Positions 47,404-55,225 of a stretch of 60,174 nt of DNA are shown here, in pieces. The notes beneath the pieces were generated by a model that saw nothing but the letters and a program-made list of their open reading frames with translations, searched no databases and was not told the origin of the DNA. Each line of letters begins with the position of its first letter. Position 1 is the stretch's first letter. The translations under genes were made by a program, and so were the position numbers. The stretch is from positions 1 through 60,174 of IMG/VR virus record IMGVR_UViG_3300007276_005408; one strand, written 5' to 3'. This DNA comes from a virus.

Positions 47404-48786
47404 CTAAGTCTTATACATTGTGAATCGTTTACGAGGTGTCCATTTATCAAATGCTGTTTCCATATGGTCTATAAAGTTTTTACCTAACCACTTTGAAGAC
47501 ATCATCGATTCATCACCATTTACCCAATCATGTCCTACCATACCACATCGTTCTCTTTCTTCTCTACCCATATCATACCACTCTTTTAGAACATCAGCAA
47601 AGTCTTCCGCATTTGGTCTGTCATCCCAAATGTATGGTGTTGGTAAAGAACCTTGTATTGAACGATTAGCAGGCCATACTGGTTTACACCATTCACCCCA
47701 AGTCAAATCATCATTGTCTTTCCATTTTCTATAGTCATGCAAACTTTCAATGTCCTTATAATCTTGATAAGTAATGTGTTTGTCTTTCAATTTAAATCCA
47801 CATTGGTCTTGTAATCCACCTGTAACATTTACTGATATTGGTGTTCCACAATGTAGTGACTCACAAGTACCTAATCCAAAGCCTTCATTTGAAGCCATAT
47901 TTATAGAAACATCCGACAAGTTGTATAGATAACACAATTCCATATCACTCAATCCTTGATGTGAAAATATTACATCATACTCAGGACATAACTCTTCAAC
48001 TACTGCTGGCAAGTCTGTTCCGTTAGGGTCTTTAGGTGATGTATGCATTATCAGTACACACCTATCAGCCTTTTCTTTTGGTAAGGTATCACAGAAGTAT
48101 TTGTATGATAATATAACATCTGCTGGCAGTTTTCTTTTTATGTTTCTGTTATTCCAAAATACAACATAGTCATATTTTTTGTTCCCAAAAACTTTCTTAG
48201 AAAATTCTACTAGCTTTTTATCTTTCTTATCTATTGGATGAAATGTTTCCGTTTCTATTCCGTGTGGTACATAGGTCGAATCCCAATCTGTTCTTTCTTT
48301 ATTTTGACAAACATTCTGAACAATATTATGTGTTTGTTTAGATATGTTCATAATCAAATCACAAGACTCATAGAATGGTTCATTCCATCTTGGATATGGT
48401 AAATCATCCCATATGTTATAATAGAATATTGGAATCTCTCTTCTGAGTTCGTGTTCCATTTGATACAACCAAGTCCAAAATCTAGGGTCAGTATAATGTA
48501 ATATAGCATCTGGCTTTTCTAATGCCATAACTTCTCTTAGTGTTTCAGGACTTCCGTATCCACTAACAGGATATAACCTTAGATAAACATCTGTCATTCC
48601 CTTATCTTTTTCCAACGACTCTCCCATATCCATAATTTTACCTTCATCAGGATGTTTTATTGCCCCAGCTATTTGAGCCCAATCATACTTATGTAAGGTA
48701 TTCATCACTATGGTTTTGGATTGAGTAGCAATACCACTGTGCATTCTCAAATCGTCTGAAAGAAGAAGTATCTTCTGTTTAGCCAT
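47404..48786 (-). CDS. GT4-type glycosyltransferase
   Basis: A 460-residue protein. LLLSDDLRMHSGIATQSKTI is the GT-B start, YVPHGIETETFHPI the linker, and SINMASNEGFGLGTCESLHC then GTPISVNVTGG the donor site. First gene of the glycan island in transcription order. Similar large enzymes are found in marine T4-like phages, where their substrates are unproven. Confidence 0.85.
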   Translation of the reverse strand: MAKQKILLLSDDLRMHSGIATQSKTIVMNTLHKYDWAQIAGAIKHPDEGKIMDMGESLEKDKGMTDVYLRLYPVSGYGSPETLREVMALEKPDAILHYTDPRFWTWLYQMEHELRREIPIFYYNIWDDLPYPRWNEPFYESCDLIMNISKQTHNIVQNVCQNKERTDWDSTYVPHGIETETFHPIDKKDKKLVEFSKKVFGNKKYDYVVFWNNRNIKRKLPADVILSYKYFCDTLPKEKADRCVLIMHTSPKDPNGTDLPAVVEELCPEYDVIFSHQGLSDMELCYLYNLSDVSINMASNEGFGLGTCESLHCGTPISVNVTGGLQDQCGFKLKDKHITYQDYKDIESLHDYRKWKDNDDLTWGEWCKPVWPANRSIQGSLPTPYIWDDRPNAEDFADVLKEWYDMGREERERCGMVGHDWVNGDESMMSSKWLGKNFIDHMETAFDKWTPRKRFTMYKT

Positions 48787-49009
48787 TCAGAACCTCTTTA
48801 TCATTTTTATTAAAAAAGTATTTATCTAATACTTCTAATTTATCATCATATTCAGCTATAATTGCCAGCTCTTTCTCTATTGTGTCCATAATATCTGGAT
48901 GTTCAGCAACACCTACAACATTTCTCAATAAGTTATTCACATTGACTTTATGTTTTTCAATGTGAGCTTGAAAGTGTAGTCTACTTGCTTTCAATATTTC
49001 TTTTCTCAC
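48779..49009 (-). CDS. Small helical phage protein
   Basis: A 76-residue helical protein (SRLHFQAHIEKHKVNVNNLL, IEKELAIIAEYDDKLEVLDK). Overlaps both neighbours by 4-8 bases. No family recognised with certainty. Confidence 0.65.
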   Translation of the reverse strand: MRKEILKASRLHFQAHIEKHKVNVNNLLRNVVGVAEHPDIMDTIEKELAIIAEYDDKLEVLDKYFFNKNDKEVLNG

Positions 49010-49200
49010 AGCCTACTCCCACTTTGTACTAAATTGTCCCATTCGACAATTGTTTTTCTGAATGAATCATCCTTGACATATAAGTCCATAGACCTATTGA
49101 CAAGCTTTTGTAATGTAAAGTTATCTTCCAAATTTGATATTTTGAATTTTTTGTACAAATCATCCAATAACTTTACGGTAGTCAATTTAACATTGTTCAT
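49006..49200 (-). CDS. Small ribbon-helix-helix-like protein
   Basis: A 64-residue protein. NNVKLTTVKLLDDLYKKFKI then FTLQKLVNRSMDLYV suggests strand-helix-helix as in small DNA-binding dimers (Arc/MetJ type). A TATACTTATATA stretch and a CGGAG lie upstream. Could be a phage regulator; tentative. Confidence 0.6.
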   Translation of the reverse strand: MNNVKLTTVKLLDDLYKKFKISNLEDNFTLQKLVNRSMDLYVKDDSFRKTIVEWDNLVQSGSRL

Positions 49201-49238
49201 ATGTTTACTCCGTATATATGTATATAAGTATATAAGAA

Positions 49239-49640
49239 CTAACTTATTATTACAACTTTTTTTTCTCTTTTTGTAGCTTCATGCAAAGCACTTTCAGTAC
49301 CCTTTGAAACTATATCTTTTGGTAAGAAAGCAACCATTACATCACAGTATTCAGCTATCTGTTTGTTTCTATGGTGGTAATGCCAAGTAGCATACTTTCT
49401 ACCATAGTTATAACTTTCTAAAACACAATGCTGATTATACTGATAATGTTTTGGTGGAAACTCCGAATATTTTACTCCGAACTCCAATGAAAACTTTTTA
49501 GCATAGCCATCAGCACCATCTATCTGTCCACCACTTACAACCTCTAAGTCATCTCCCCACTTTTGTTTTAGTTTGAAAACGAACTCTTGAATCTTTCTTC
49601 TGTTAGTATATTTTCTACTGCCGACTATAGCAACTCTCAT
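49239..49640 (-). CDS. SLOG/DUF2493-type nucleotide-binding protein
   Basis: A 133-residue protein. MRVAIVGSRKYTNRRKIQEF, VVSGGQIDGADGYAKKF, HHRNKQIAEYCDVMVAFLP and GTESALHEATKREKKVV are the ordered motifs of DUF2493 (a SLOG Rossmann fold). Members bind nucleotides or nucleotide-derived signals; phage role unknown. Confidence 0.75.
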   Translation of the reverse strand: MRVAIVGSRKYTNRRKIQEFVFKLKQKWGDDLEVVSGGQIDGADGYAKKFSLEFGVKYSEFPPKHYQYNQHCVLESYNYGRKYATWHYHHRNKQIAEYCDVMVAFLPKDIVSKGTESALHEATKREKKVVIIS

Positions 49641-50050
49641 TGTCCATCATTCCTTTTCTGTTTCTTAGGTTTTTCACCAGCACAAAAAACAGCGCAATCT
49701 GAAAATGATTTTAGACAACCTATCAAATCTTCAACTGATTTGTAATTATGTACAAACCTTCTACAGTTACCCATCTGTAAATCATCTTCTGGTCTTATTA
49801 TATCATACCATATAAAATCATTAGGTTCTAAAGTTGCTGTTGATTTTATAACTGTTCTGATATGTAACTTAGACTTATGTTCATCAGCAAATCTATTTAT
49901 GGTATCCACATCTATCTCACCTTCTTTACACCAAAAGTTTAGAAAGAATGGTTTTTTTGTGTGACATAAATCTATATAGTCCATTATAATTGGTTCGTAA
50001 TCAGTATTGATAAATTCCGATAACTTCATTCGTAAAGATACTTTATTCAT
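49637..50050 (-). CDS. Hypothetical protein
   Basis: A 137-residue protein. Mixed alpha/beta with several Cys (DLCHTKKPFFLNFWCKEGEI, GNCRRFVHN, SDCAVFCAGEKPKKQKRN). It sits between the nuclease and the SLOG gene with short overlaps. No family recognised. Confidence 0.65.
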   Translation of the reverse strand: MNKVSLRMKLSEFINTDYEPIIMDYIDLCHTKKPFFLNFWCKEGEIDVDTINRFADEHKSKLHIRTVIKSTATLEPNDFIWYDIIRPEDDLQMGNCRRFVHNYKSVEDLIGCLKSFSDCAVFCAGEKPKKQKRNDGQ

Positions 50051-50916
50051 TATTTTACTCCTGCGTCACAAAATTCTGTTTGATTGAAATCACACCATCT
50101 ACAATTTTTCTTAGATGCCTCTTTATTATAAGTATGTTCAACATTGTATTCTCCTTCAGGAGTAAAGCATTCTTTTAGAAAAGAATCCAGTCGCTGTACA
50201 ACTTTATTTATAGATGGTTTGCCATTTGCTGGTACAAACTTCTGTACTCTTTTCTGAGGGAAATCTAAGTTCTCATATAGTTTTCTTTTTACAATAAAAT
50301 ACTCCACTTCAATCTTATCGATTGGATGGTTGTATTGTTTAGCATAAAATTGTTTATACAATAGCAGTTGGTCTGTCTTATTCCTATCTGCCTTTTGCCA
50401 TTTATTCCAACCCATAGTAGATGTCTTTATATCATAAATCTTTATTACATTTCTAACAGTGTCTTTGATAACCAAGTCAAGATAACCAATAAATTTTATA
50501 TTATTTGGTAAGTCATAATCTAACTTGACTTCAATACCAAGTAACTCATAACCCTTCTTACTAAAATATTGACCTCTTCTTTTCTTTAGAAAGTCTAATA
50601 TTTCTGTACCATGCACATAAAATTCAACCATATCCTTTTCTGTACAGAACATCTCACCACCATTTTGCTTGAGAGCAGACTCAAAATTCTTTCTCATTCT
50701 AACTCTGAGTAAATCCTCTAAGTCCAAAGTGTCAGCTTTTTTAGCAGTCTCTGTATACATTACATGCAAATATGTTTGTATCACTTCATGCATTGAAGTT
50801 CCAAAGAGAGTATGTATCGACTCTGTAAACTCTCTATGTCCATCGACATATGCTGTTTTCCATCTGTGTGGACATTGAGCCCACATTGAATATTGACTAT
50901 AACTTATTCTTTTCAT
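50050..50916 (-). CDS. PD-(D/E)XK nuclease, RecB/Cas4-like with Fe-S cysteines
   Basis: A 288-residue protein; the ATG at 50916 overlaps the upstream stop (CTAATG). C15 near the start and three cysteines at the end (NCRWCDFNQTEFCD) are spaced as in Cas4/AddB-type 4Fe-4S nucleases. GYLDLVIKD and IKIYDIKTST hold the D...D-x-K catalytic residues. Probably a 5'-3' exonuclease for replication or recombination, replacing part of the usual T4 set. Confidence 0.85.
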   Translation of the reverse strand: MKRISYSQYSMWAQCPHRWKTAYVDGHREFTESIHTLFGTSMHEVIQTYLHVMYTETAKKADTLDLEDLLRVRMRKNFESALKQNGGEMFCTEKDMVEFYVHGTEILDFLKKRRGQYFSKKGYELLGIEVKLDYDLPNNIKFIGYLDLVIKDTVRNVIKIYDIKTSTMGWNKWQKADRNKTDQLLLYKQFYAKQYNHPIDKIEVEYFIVKRKLYENLDFPQKRVQKFVPANGKPSINKVVQRLDSFLKECFTPEGEYNVEHTYNKEASKKNCRWCDFNQTEFCDAGVK

Positions 50917-51035
50917 TAGTCCATCCACTTTCCGTGTTTTCGTAAATGCCATAGTCTATGTGTAAACATTTCCCATAGCAAACCAGACAAAGTATCTGAT
51001 TCATAGACACCAACTTTACATTCGTATTTATACAT
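50916..51035 (-). CDS. Small hypothetical protein
   Basis: A 39-residue ORF (MYKYECKVGVYESDTLSGLL then WEMFTHRLWHLRKHGKWMD). Start and stop both overlap the neighbouring genes as TAATG-type junctions, good evidence of co-translation. Function unknown. Confidence 0.6.
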   Translation of the reverse strand: MYKYECKVGVYESDTLSGLLWEMFTHRLWHLRKHGKWMD

Positions 51036-51421
51036 TACTTACCCCACTTACCATTCTTTACGATTGTAGCCATAATACCATAGTTAGAAATATCTAAATA
51101 AGCATCTTCCATCGGTTCACCTTGTACAGCATTATCTCTACCACTCATCAATAAAGTTTTTAGTCTTTGTATCTTATCATTCATACGAAACCACAGACCA
51201 GTAAGTGATAAGTGAATTTCTTCTTCGGTTTGTAATTGTGTCCCCACAGATATATTACCAGGACCATAGTCATGTTGCTTTTTTAGAAACAATTCATATT
51301 GTTCTTTTTGTAATCTACGAAACTCAGCAGTCATCTCAGGCCATTCTTTCTCCATCTGTTCGACTATAGGATGTTCAGGCTCTGAATACTCTACGCTCTT
51401 AGATTCTTTTATATTTTTCAT
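51035..51421 (-). CDS. DUF1599-type (nucleotide modification associated) MazG-fold protein
   Basis: A 128-residue protein. EQYELFLKKQHDYGPGNISV, LTGLWFRMNDKIQRLK and EPMEDAYLDISNYGIMATIV match the DUF1599 layout, an all-alpha NTP pyrophosphatase-like fold reported in base-modification clusters. First gene behind promoter copy 6, next to a Mom-like gene. Confidence 0.75.
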   Translation of the reverse strand: MKNIKESKSVEYSEPEHPIVEQMEKEWPEMTAEFRRLQKEQYELFLKKQHDYGPGNISVGTQLQTEEEIHLSLTGLWFRMNDKIQRLKTLLMSGRDNAVQGEPMEDAYLDISNYGIMATIVKNGKWGK

Positions 51422-51442
51422 ATATCACTCCATTTTACATTA

Positions 51443-51473
51443 TAAAGCTACGAACTTTTATGCTAAAAGTCAA
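51443..51473 (-). promoter_or_regulatory. Promoter copy 6 (TTG-N20-TAGCTTTA)
   Basis: Minus strand TTGACT, spacer with TTAGCATAAAAGTTCG, then TAGCTTTA. Points at 51035-51421; a GGAG lies before that gene's ATG. Overlaps the 3' end of the Mom-like gene. Confidence 0.8.
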
Positions 51474-52089
51474 GCTTTTTTATTTTTCTTTTGATTCTTT
51501 TATTGAGATAGTATGTATAAATATGTTTTGGTTTTCTCTTCTTCCAAAAAATATTCTTGTCTCCACTATCATAGCGTCGCTTGATTTCTCTGCTGTATGG
51601 TCTGTGTATTTGATTCATAGACCGACTGTGCATTTCCTTGCCATCTACCATCAGTATTCTAGCACCAGCAGTTTCTCCTAAGTATTCAAAGTTACTAGCT
51701 TTGTATATTATACCTGAGTGTCCGTGGTGTTGGTCAGCAAAAGAAACTACGACTTCCATATCTGTATTTTGTTTTAGCCACCTAAGAGTCTTACCTATAA
51801 AGTAACTCTCTGTATTTGTTGGCGTATCATCTATACAACACAGTCTTCTTAGTTCTAAACATTTTGTTGGATTGATTGGATTATACTTTTCAGCGGTTGC
51901 TGGCATCGATGGATGTGCGTACATCATAGCGCCAATCATCTTTGGTAGTCCAAAGTTTCCCTCACCATATAACCCAAAGTGATACAAAGATTGCACACCA
52001 TTCACATTCTGTGAATAATGGTACTTCTCTATAAACTGAACTAAGGATTTTCTAGGTATTTCTTCTACAGTAAAATCCTTTACAGACAC
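51463..52089 (-). CDS. Mom-like DNA-modification GNAT protein (paralogue 2)
   Basis: A 208-residue protein. HYSQNVNGVQSLYHFGLYG, CLELRRLCCIDDTPTNTESY, VVSFADQHHGHSGIIYKASN and KEMHSRSMNQIHRP match Mu Mom-type proteins; this is the paralogue closest to the classical Mom layout. Overlaps the clamp-loader gene by one base. Confidence 0.8.
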   Translation of the reverse strand: MSVKDFTVEEIPRKSLVQFIEKYHYSQNVNGVQSLYHFGLYGEGNFGLPKMIGAMMYAHPSMPATAEKYNPINPTKCLELRRLCCIDDTPTNTESYFIGKTLRWLKQNTDMEVVVSFADQHHGHSGIIYKASNFEYLGETAGARILMVDGKEMHSRSMNQIHRPYSREIKRRYDSGDKNIFWKKRKPKHIYTYYLNKRIKRKIKKLDF

Positions 52090-52544
52090 TATATAATACC
52101 TAGCTTCCTTACTTCTTTTTCTTCTATACCATACTTAAATAATATATCAGCTATTTCTGCTTGTCCACCAGCAGTCATATCTAACACATCACAAGCATCT
52201 ACTGCTTCTCTTATACTAACCTGCATATCTTTAGCTAGTATTTCATAAACCCATTTTGGATATTTCATCTTTTTGTCTCCTTTGATGTATTTTAGCCATT
52301 GTCTACCTTTAGGAAAAATATTTGTGTATAACTTATACACTACTTCAGGCTCTAAATTATATTTCTGAACCTCATTTACGATATCTATCCAATCCATTTT
52401 CATAGATAGAAATCTATTTACCATATAATTAGACCAAGACTTTTTGTCTTCGTCTGATATATCATCCCAATAATTAGGATTTTGTACATCAGTAATTTGT
52501 TTGATGTGGTCGAATAAAGATTTAGCCTTCAGAGCTTTTGCCAT
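52089..52544 (-). CDS. 62: Clamp-loader small subunit, gp62-like
   Basis: A 151-residue protein; the ATG at 52544 is chosen for GGGAGG upstream. SLFDHIKQITDVQNPNYWDD then WSNYMVNRFLSMKMDWIDIV, and FPKGRQWLKYIKG, are features of marine T4-like gp62 proteins. With gp44 it opens the sliding clamp and loads it at primer ends. Order 45-44-62 is as in T4, with insertions. Confidence 0.85.
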   Translation of the reverse strand: MAKALKAKSLFDHIKQITDVQNPNYWDDISDEDKKSWSNYMVNRFLSMKMDWIDIVNEVQKYNLEPEVVYKLYTNIFPKGRQWLKYIKGDKKMKYPKWVYEILAKDMQVSIREAVDACDVLDMTAGGQAEIADILFKYGIEEKEVRKLGII

Positions 52545-52764
52545 CTCTATAAACCTCCCCGCAATTGCCACAGCTATATACTTGTACAGGCACAATAGCC
52601 TCTTGTCCAGTAGGTGACATTAGTGCTGATATCTTCTTTAGAAAAAAACTCTGTATAAAAGAATAGTTACCACACTTTTCACATTGAATATTTTCTGCTT
52701 GTGCTAAGTCTACAGTAACCTGTCCTTTATTGCCGCCCATAGGTTTCATTGGTTTCATACTCAT
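52522..52764 (-). CDS. Zinc-ribbon protein between clamp-loader genes
   Basis: An 80-residue protein. IQCEKCGNYSFIQSFFLKKI ... VYSCGNCGEVYRDG is one treble-clef/ribbon zinc site (CxxC, CxxC). N-terminal MSMKPMKPMGGNKGQ is flexible. Position between 44 and 62 recalls other marine T4-like phages. Function unknown. Confidence 0.75.
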   Translation of the reverse strand: MSMKPMKPMGGNKGQVTVDLAQAENIQCEKCGNYSFIQSFFLKKISALMSPTGQEAIVPVQVYSCGNCGEVYRDGKSSEG

Positions 52765-52771
52765 ATCTTCC

Positions 52772-53695
52772 TCACTTTATTATTGTTAGTAATTTTACCA
52801 TTGTAGCCATAAAGTTTATTTCTTTATCTACTACAACTATGTCGTCTCTTTGCCCTTCAGCTAATATTAGAATAACTTCAGCAGTATGTCCACTAGCCCA
52901 ATCATCTAAGGTATCGTAAAGTAATCTAAATCCATCAGAGAAATCTGTAACCTTACTATCTGCTAATAACTTTCTTATCTTTTTGAAAGCATCCTTCTTA
53001 TTATCATTTTTCAATATTTCAATCAATGTTAGTTTATAATCATTCTCCATCAATGCCTGTTCATCGATAACTAACAAACCATCTACCACTTGTCTCTGAG
53101 CAGAGTTTATAACTCTACGAATATCAGGATAACCTGCGTTTACCAAATTGACAACATCATCCATCTTACAAGCAACTTCTTCTTCTTTCAATATATTATT
53201 GAGATGAACAGCAACCTCTTTCTTTGATGGTGGTACAATTTGAAATGATTGACAACGACTTTGTATTGGGTCTATAATTCTTTCTACAAAGTTACAAGTT
53301 AGAATGAACCTACAATGTTTAGAGAAAGTCTCCATAAGGTTACGAAGAGCGGCTTGTGCGTTAGGTGTGATGTAATCACACTCATCTAAGATTATAATCT
53401 TTGAGTCTTTGAATCCAATAGTAGAAGCAAAGTTACGAACTTTATTACGAACTGTGTCTACACTATTCTCATCAGAAGCATTGATATATAGATAATCACA
53501 ATCTATACTATTTACCAACATCTTTGCTAATGTGGTTTTACCAGTACCAGCTCTACCAAACAATAGTAGATGTGGCATATCACCACTTTTCAAATAAACA
53601 TCTACCTTACTCTTTAGATGTTCGTTACCAATATAGTTTTCTAATTTTGTCGGGCGATATCTCTCAACCCATAAACTATGTTCTAATCTTTCCAT
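52772..53695 (-). CDS. 44: Clamp-loader AAA+ subunit, gp44-like
   Basis: A 307-residue protein. Walker A GRAGTGKTT at 47-55, Walker B ILDECD at 102-107 and SRC at 146-148 (arginine finger) identify an RFC/gp44-type AAA+ ATPase. WVERYRPTKLENYIGNEHL is the typical N-terminus. Forms the ATP motor that loads gp45. Confidence 0.95.
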   Translation of the reverse strand: MERLEHSLWVERYRPTKLENYIGNEHLKSKVDVYLKSGDMPHLLLFGRAGTGKTTLAKMLVNSIDCDYLYINASDENSVDTVRNKVRNFASTIGFKDSKIIILDECDYITPNAQAALRNLMETFSKHCRFILTCNFVERIIDPIQSRCQSFQIVPPSKKEVAVHLNNILKEEEVACKMDDVVNLVNAGYPDIRRVINSAQRQVVDGLLVIDEQALMENDYKLTLIEILKNDNKKDAFKKIRKLLADSKVTDFSDGFRLLYDTLDDWASGHTAEVILILAEGQRDDIVVVDKEINFMATMVKLLTIIK

Positions 53696-54444
53696 TTGTT
53701 ATTTTCCACTGTTATTTTAGTTATTGTAACATCATGTACATAATTCTTAGGATAATTCATTATAGGATGTTTCATCATTCTTTTGAAGTGTCTATTTTCT
53801 CTTTTATTACCAAGAAAATAAATGTATCTATGTTTACTAGCTTCTTTCTTCAACCAAAAATCTCTTCCAATTGCTTTCTTTAGATTTTCTGGCGCAGCTG
53901 AACCATATTTAGAATACACACTTCGACTATGCATCCAATCATCATCTTCATTTACTCTCAATGAGTATGTAGGTGCTAACTGAAAATCACCACATCCTTG
54001 GTATATCCAATTAGTAGCTTGATAGATAGCACCATCATGACTCTGTTCCGGATCTGCGTATGAGATTAGAACCTTTATATTCTGTGCGAACTCTTTCATC
54101 CATTTGAAAGATAAAGATATTGCCAGTGATTCGATATTCTTTCCATACCCATCGTGTATGAATAATCTAGTAAGTTCCAAAATATTTTTATTTTGTATAA
54201 CCTCTTCTGAAAATATAGAACCGACAACTCTCCTTCCAACTGGAAAACCATAACAAGCCACGCCAATCAACTTTTCGTTTTTATCAAAAAATTGATGTTG
54301 ACTGTCTTCTTCATAGAATACTCCCAAAGGATATCTACAAGAAGACAGTCTACCACTATAATGATTCTTTTCAATCATATCTCTAGCTATTCTTTTATCT
54401 ATAGGTCTAAGAGATACTTTTGATTTATCTACATAAGATTCCAT
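53683..54444 (-). CDS. Mom-like DNA-modification GNAT protein (paralogue 3)
   Basis: A 253-residue protein inserted between the clamp and clamp-loader genes. KNHYSGRLSSCRYPLGVFYE, LELTRLFIHDGYGKNIESLA, VLISYADPEQSHDGAIYQAT and a RYIYFLGNKRENRHFKRMM tail align along the whole length with paralogue 1 (24641-25408). One-base spacing to the clamp gene suggests it is made with the replisome. Confidence 0.8.
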   Translation of the reverse strand: MESYVDKSKVSLRPIDKRIARDMIEKNHYSGRLSSCRYPLGVFYEEDSQHQFFDKNEKLIGVACYGFPVGRRVVGSIFSEEVIQNKNILELTRLFIHDGYGKNIESLAISLSFKWMKEFAQNIKVLISYADPEQSHDGAIYQATNWIYQGCGDFQLAPTYSLRVNEDDDWMHSRSVYSKYGSAAPENLKKAIGRDFWLKKEASKHRYIYFLGNKRENRHFKRMMKHPIMNYPKNYVHDVTITKITVENNKWKD

Positions 54445-55161
54445 TTAGTCATTGGTTTCAGCAACTAAATAATACAAAGCATCGTAATCATCAACTTTGA
54501 ATTGTATTCTAGCAAGACCTTTTGACGAAATCTCAAGTGTCGCACTTTCACACTCTTTATTAGCAGTTAGAACATCTTTCAATAGATTGGAACTGAAAGC
54601 AACATTATCTATCTTAGATAGTTCTTCTGTTTCTACAGGGATAGTAACCCTATTAGTGCTTATTTCAGCATACCCAATAACCACTTTACATTCTTTATCA
54701 TTAGTGATAACAGTAAAGTTACCCGCATCTGGCAATGCTGATACACCTGAAATAAACTTACTCATAAAAGACTTATCGACTTTTATCTTTACTTCAAATT
54801 CTGGCACACTTTTCATATTAGGTGCTTGATTTATAACAGATAAATCTGACAACATATAGTTGACATTTGAATTGTTATCAGAAACCTTTAGTGATACAGC
54901 TTTATCACCAGCCCTCGTCAAATCAATACTGATTTTCTCATTCAGAACTGATAGTAGTTTTACCAATTGTTCTGTATTATAAACACCCATTTCAACAGCA
55001 TCAAACGAAAAATTATCCAAAGATAATTCACCAAGTAGATTCTTATCACCAGTTATAAAACGAGTAGATAGTTTATTACCATCACTCTTTAGTACAACAG
55101 ATGAGCAGTTTCCATTTAGGTAGTATTTTTCGATGAAGCGTGTAATTGAGACTTTATTCAT
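54445..55161 (-). CDS. 45: Sliding clamp, gp45-like
   Basis: A 238-residue protein: length and two-domain layout as in T4 gp45 (228). SITRFIEKYYLNGNCSSVVL, FDAVEMGVYNTEQLVKLLSV and the C-terminal ARIQFKVDDYDALYYLVAET are gp45-type segments. A trimeric processivity factor for the polymerase. Good AAGGAG site. Confidence 0.9.
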   Translation of the reverse strand: MNKVSITRFIEKYYLNGNCSSVVLKSDGNKLSTRFITGDKNLLGELSLDNFSFDAVEMGVYNTEQLVKLLSVLNEKISIDLTRAGDKAVSLKVSDNNSNVNYMLSDLSVINQAPNMKSVPEFEVKIKVDKSFMSKFISGVSALPDAGNFTVITNDKECKVVIGYAEISTNRVTIPVETEELSKIDNVAFSSNLLKDVLTANKECESATLEISSKGLARIQFKVDDYDALYYLVAETND

Positions 55162-55225
55162 TTATTACTCCTTATTAGTTATTAGATATATACATATATA
55201 TATATATCAAAGTTATTTGTCAAAA

